A stretch of DNA of 64,000 nt from Hydractinia symbiolongicarpus (Eukaryota > Cnidaria > Hydrozoa > Anthoathecata > Hydractiniidae), in assembly GCF_029227915.1 (NCBI RefSeq), contig NC_079881.1, forward strand, positions 25,025,501 to 25,089,500, written 5' to 3'. Position numbers and translations under genes: made by a program. Below, piece after piece: positions 60,801 to 64,000 of this stretch (positions are counted from its first letter, which is position 1; each line of letters opens with the position of its first letter). Below the pieces are notes generated by a model that was not told the DNA's origin, searched no databases, and saw nothing but the letters and a program-made list of their open reading frames with translations.

Positions 60801-63240
60801 ACATTCCTTTGAATTATTTTTCACCACTAAAACGCATGAGACTTGTAGTTTTCAAAAATGATTTCGTTATTGATGAGACGCTGAAAAAAAGGAGTTTAAT
60901 CGTCGGCAAACGAAAACCCGTGATTTCCCGTAAATCCCTGGCTTGGCCATATAGTCGAATGTATACAAAGAAAATACCCATGGAGTACACTCATTACCCG
61001 AACGATTTTTTAAATTATTTCTTCACCACTAAAACGCAGACTTGTAGTTTTTAAAAATGATTTCATTTTTGATGAGACGCTGAATAAAAGGAGTTTAATC
61101 GCCGGCAAACGAAAACCCGCGATTTGCCGTAATTCCCGTGTTTGACCCGTATAGTCGAATGTATACAAAGAAAGTAAACTTGGAGTAAACTCATTTCCCG
61201 AACGATTTTTTAAATTGTTTTTTCACCACTAAAACGCACGAGACTTGTAGTTTTCAAAAATGATTTTGTTTTTGATGAGACGCTGAATAAAAGGAGTTTA
61301 ATTGCCGGCAAACGAAAACCAGCAATTTGCCTTAAATCCCGTGCTTGACCCGTATAGTCAAAGGTATACAAAGAAAGTAAACTGGGAGTAAACTCATTTC
61401 CCGAACGATTCTTGAAATTATTTTTTCACCACTAAAACGCATGAGACTTGCAGTTTTCAAAAATGATTTCATTTTTGATGAGACGTTGAATAGAAGGAGT
61501 TTAATCGCCTGGAAACGAAAACCCGCGATTTCCCGTATATCCTGGAATCGGCCCGTATAGTCGAATGTATACAAAGAAAGTACCCAGGGAGTAAACTCAT
61601 TTCCCGAACGATTTTTTAAATTATTTTTTCACCACTAAAACGCATGAGACTTGTAGTTTTCAAAAATGATTTCATTTTTGATGAGACGCTGAATAAAAGG
61701 AGTTTAATCTCCGGCAAACGAAAACCCGCGATTTCCCGTGTATCCTGGAATCGGCCCGCATAGTCGAATGTATACAAAGAAAGTACCTAGGGAGTAAACT
61801 CATTTCCCGAACGATTTTTTAAATTAATTTTTTACCACTAAAACGCATAAGACTTGTAGTTTTCAAAAACGATTTCATTTTTGATAAGACCCTGAATAAA
61901 AGGAGTTTAATCTCCGGCAAACGAAAACCCACGATTTCCCGTAAATCCCGGACGCGGCCCGTATAGTCAAAAGTATACAAAAAACGTACGCAGGGAGTAA
62001 ACTCATTTCCCGAACGATTCTTTAAATTATATTTTCACCACTAAAACGCATGAGACTTGTACTTTTAAAAAATGATTTCATTTTTTATGAGACGCTGAAT
62101 AAAAGTAGTTTAATCGCCGGCAAAGGAAAACCCGCGATTTTCCGTAAATCCCGGACTCTGCCGGTATAGTCAAAAGTATACAAAGAAAGTACCCAGGGAG
62201 AAAACTCATTTCCCGAACAATTCTTTAAATTATTTTTCACCACTAAAACGCATGAGACTTGTAGTTTTCAAAAATGATTTCGTTATTGATGAGACGCTGA
62301 ATAAAAGGAGTTTAATCGTCGGCAAACGAAAACCCGTGATTTCCCGTAAATCCCTGGCTTGGCCATATAGTCGAATGTATACAAAGAAAATACCCATGGA
62401 GTACACTCATTACCCGAACGATTTTTTAAATTATTTCTTCACCACTAAAACGCATGAGACTTGCAGTTTTAAAAAATGATTTCATTTTTGATGAGACGCT
62501 GAATAAAAGGAGTTTTATCGCCGGCAAACGAAAACCCGCGATTTGCCGTAAATCCCGTGTTTGACCCGTATAGTGGAATGTATACAAAGAAAGTAAACTT
62601 GGAGTAAACTCATTTCCCAAACGATTTTTTAAATTGTTTTTTCACCACTAAAACGCATGAGACTTGTAGTTTTTAAAAATGATTTCGTTTTTGATGAGTC
62701 GCTGAATAAAAGGAGTTTAATCTCCGGCAAACGAGAACCCGCGATTTCCCGTAATTCCCGGGCATGGCCCGTATAGTCGAATGTATACAAAGAAAGTGCC
62801 CAGGGAGTAAACTCATTTCCCAAACGATTTTTTAAATTATTTTTTCACCACTAAGACGCATGAGACTTGTAGTTTTCAAAAATGATTTCGATTTTGATGA
62901 GACGCTGAATAAAAGGAGTTTAATTGCCGGCAAACAAAAACCCGTAATTTGCATTAAATCCCGTGCTTGACCCGTATAGTCAAAGATATACAAAGAAAGT
63001 AAACTGGGAGTAAACTCATTTCCCGAACGATTCTTTAAATTATTTTTTCACCACTAAAACGCATGAGACTTGTAGTTTTTAAAAATGATTTCATTTTTGA
63101 TGAGACGCTGAATAAAAGGAGTTTAATCGCCGGGAAACGAAAACCCGCGATTTCCCGTATATCCTGGAATCGGCCCGTATAGTCGAATGTATACAAAGAA
63201 AGTACCCAGGGAGTAAACTCATTTCCCGAACGATTTTTTA
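60801..63240 (+). repeat. Mosaic related to the 33-42 kb domain
   Basis: The monomer order (CCATGG type C, GTGTTTGACCC form, GTGCTTGACCC form, type D, type E, then type C again) follows that seen at 34-36 kb and 38-42 kb. CCATGG copies lie near 60.98 and 62.40 kb. The ACGAGAACCC / TTCCCGGGCATGG monomer near 62.73-62.77 kb matches those near 39.4, 42.1 and 42.7 kb. Confidence 0.8.
61845..62047 (+). repeat. Representative type E monomer (GGACGCGG / AAAAAACGTACGCAGGG)
   Basis: A 203-bp unit. It starts with GCATAAGACTTG, has TTTGATAAGACCCTG in the middle, then CCCGGACGCGGCCCG and CAAAAAACGTACGCAGGG. It is followed by a monomer whose boundary reads AAATTATATTTTCACC and whose start reads GACTTGTACTTTTAAAAAATG, with AAAAGTAGTTTAATCGCC downstream. 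The two behave as a linked dimer in most copies. Similar copies lie near 19.2, 28.5, 30.0, 34.0, 35.4, 36.2, 39.9, 41.3, 43.1, 44.1, 44.5, 48.2 and 62.0 kb. The subtype is absent from the first ~12 kb. Confidence 0.85.
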
Positions 63241-64000
63241 AATTATTTCTTCACCACTAAAACGCATGAGACTTGTAGTTTTCAAAAATGATTTCATTTT
63301 TGATGAGACGCTGAATAAAAGGAGTTTAATCTCCGGCAAACGAAAACCCGCGATTTCCCGTAAATCCCGGACCCGGCCCGTATAGTCAAAAGTATACAAA
63401 AAACGTACGCAGGGAGTAAACTCATTTCTTGAAAGATTCTTTAAATTATATTTTCACCACTAAAACGCATGAGACTTATACTTTTAAAAAATGATTTCAT
63501 TTTTTATGAGACGCTGAATAAAAGTAGTTTAATCGCCGGCAAACGAAAACCCGCGATTTCCCGTAAATCCCGGACTCGGCCCGTATAGTCAAAAGTATAC
63601 AAAGAAAGTACCCAGGGAGTAAACTCATTTCCCTAACGATTCTTTAAATTATTTTTCACCACTAAAACGCATGAGACTTGTAGTTTTCAAAAATGATTTC
63701 GTTATTGATGAGACGCTGAATAAAAGGAGTTTAATCGCCGGCAAACGAAAACCCGCGATTTCCCGTAAATCCCTGGCTTGGCCGTATACTCAAATGTATA
63801 CAAAGAAAATACCCAGGGAGTACACTCATTACCCGAACGATTTTTTAAATTATTTCTTCACCACTAAAACGCATGAGACTTGTAGTTTCTAAAAATGATT
63901 TCATTTTTGATGAGACGCTGAATAAAAGGAAATAATCGCCGGCAAACGAAAACCCGCGATTTGCCGTAAATCCCGGGTTTGACCCGTATAGTCGAATGTA
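63241..64000 (+). repeat. Return of the 16-mer HOR family sequence at the window end
   Basis: The order TTTCTTGAAAGATTC, GACTTATACTTTTAAAAAATG, TTTCCCTAACG, TATACTCAAATGTATAC, then GGAAATAATCGCC at 63928 is the order seen at the end of HOR copy 1 (about 48.9-49.6 kb). The array continues past the window, and probably so does this HOR. Confidence 0.85.

Larger units (their letters stand above)
1..64000 (+). repeat. Tandem satellite array, ~202-203 bp monomer, entire window
   Basis: The landmark GCATGAGACTTGTAG recurs every 202-204 bp from end to end, always on the plus strand; for example its first base is at 105, 308, 510, 714, 916, 1118 and 1322. That gives about 316 head-to-tail monomers. 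Counted from that landmark, each unit carries a dyad at about offsets 19-40 and GACGCTGAATAAAAGGAG from about 45. An imperfect hairpin lies at about 65-91 and four CCC tracts at about 83-115. A GTATAC core is at about 128, TTTCCCGAACGATT at about 162, TTTAAA at about 176-181 and CCACTAAAACG just before the next unit. Consensus G+C is about 38% by hand count. No foreign sequence interrupts the array and both ends are cut by the window. Such arrays are characteristic of eukaryotic constitutive heterochromatin and often of centromeres. I infer that context; nothing in the window proves a centromere. I do not recognise the family. Confidence 0.98.

Noticed and set aside
1-64000. CRISPR array
   Set aside because: Repeats are ~202 bp and contiguous. 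There are no unique spacers of regular size and no cas genes.
1-64000. CENP-B box in the monomer
   Set aside because: I tested the TTCG-containing sites, TTTCGTTTGCCGGCGAT and GTTCGGGAAATGAG on the minus strand and TTTCGTTATTGATG on the plus strand. None has the required A at position 10 together with the CGGG end of the core pattern nTTCGnnnnAnnCGGGn.
1-64000. 5S rDNA, tRNA or snRNA tandem array
   Set aside because: Unit length is compatible with a small-RNA cluster, but I find no 5S internal control region, no tRNA A/B box pair and no conserved RNA core. The whole unit varies at a similar rate.
1-64000. Telomeric or subtelomeric repeat
   Set aside because: No TTAGGG, TTTAGGG or TTAGG arrays occur. 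Location near a chromosome end cannot be excluded, but nothing here shows it.
1-64000. Transposon or LTR-derived tandem array
   Set aside because: No terminal inverted repeats, target-site duplications, primer-binding site or coding remnants are seen. A distant origin from such an element cannot be tested without a database search.

Overview
The whole 64 kb window is one uninterrupted satellite DNA array. A unit of about 202-204 bp, roughly 38% G+C by a hand count of the consensus, is repeated head-to-tail about 316 times. All copies lie in the same orientation. I see no unique sequence, transposon insertion, RNA gene or credible protein-coding gene. The array runs off both ends, so its true length exceeds 64 kb. 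Long homogeneous arrays with higher-order repeats (HORs) are typical of eukaryotic heterochromatin: centromeric, pericentromeric, subtelomeric, or on a B or sex chromosome. I do not recognise the monomer as a named satellite family and cannot assign the organism. Variants that look like CpG decay hint at cytosine methylation, as in plants and some animals, but do not prove it.

Each monomer has the same internal order. A GCATGAGACTTGTAG start is followed by a 22-bp dyad. Next come GACGCTGAATAAAAGGAG and an ATCGC/GCGAT imperfect hairpin. After these is a block of four CCC tracts, which gives a potential G-quadruplex on the minus strand. A GTATAC core, an AACTCATTTCCCGAACG segment and an AT-rich stretch with a TTTAAA (DraI) site complete the unit. 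At least six subtypes (called A-F here) differ by linked blocks of substitutions and are interspersed.

Layout. 1-4.5 kb: an 11-monomer unit, then 6-monomer partial copies. 4.5-5.9 kb: irregular, with a 160-bp deleted monomer. 5.9-7.5 kb: a 4-mer repeated twice. 7.5-9.7 kb: a displaced copy of 1.06-3.23 kb. 9.7-14.9 kb: mixed 5-, 6-, 4-, 8- and 2-mer periods. 14.9-18.5 kb: two near-identical 9-mers. 18.5-22.9 kb: mosaic. 23.0-27.4 kb: 3-mer HOR of about 607 bp. 27.4-30.3 kb: two near-identical 7-mers. 30.3-45.9 kb: mosaic, with a CCATGG-marked subfamily at 34-40 kb. 45.9-58.8 kb: the most regular domain, a 16/17-mer HOR of about 3.24-3.44 kb in three full copies and one partial copy. 58.8-63.2 kb: reshuffled segments related to 33-42 kb and 55 kb. 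63.2-64 kb: return of the 16-mer family sequence.

The window reads as a record of unequal exchange and segmental amplification on many scales (2, 3, 4, 5, 6, 7, 8, 9, 11, 16 and 17 monomers). All identity statements are from reading by eye; no alignment was run.
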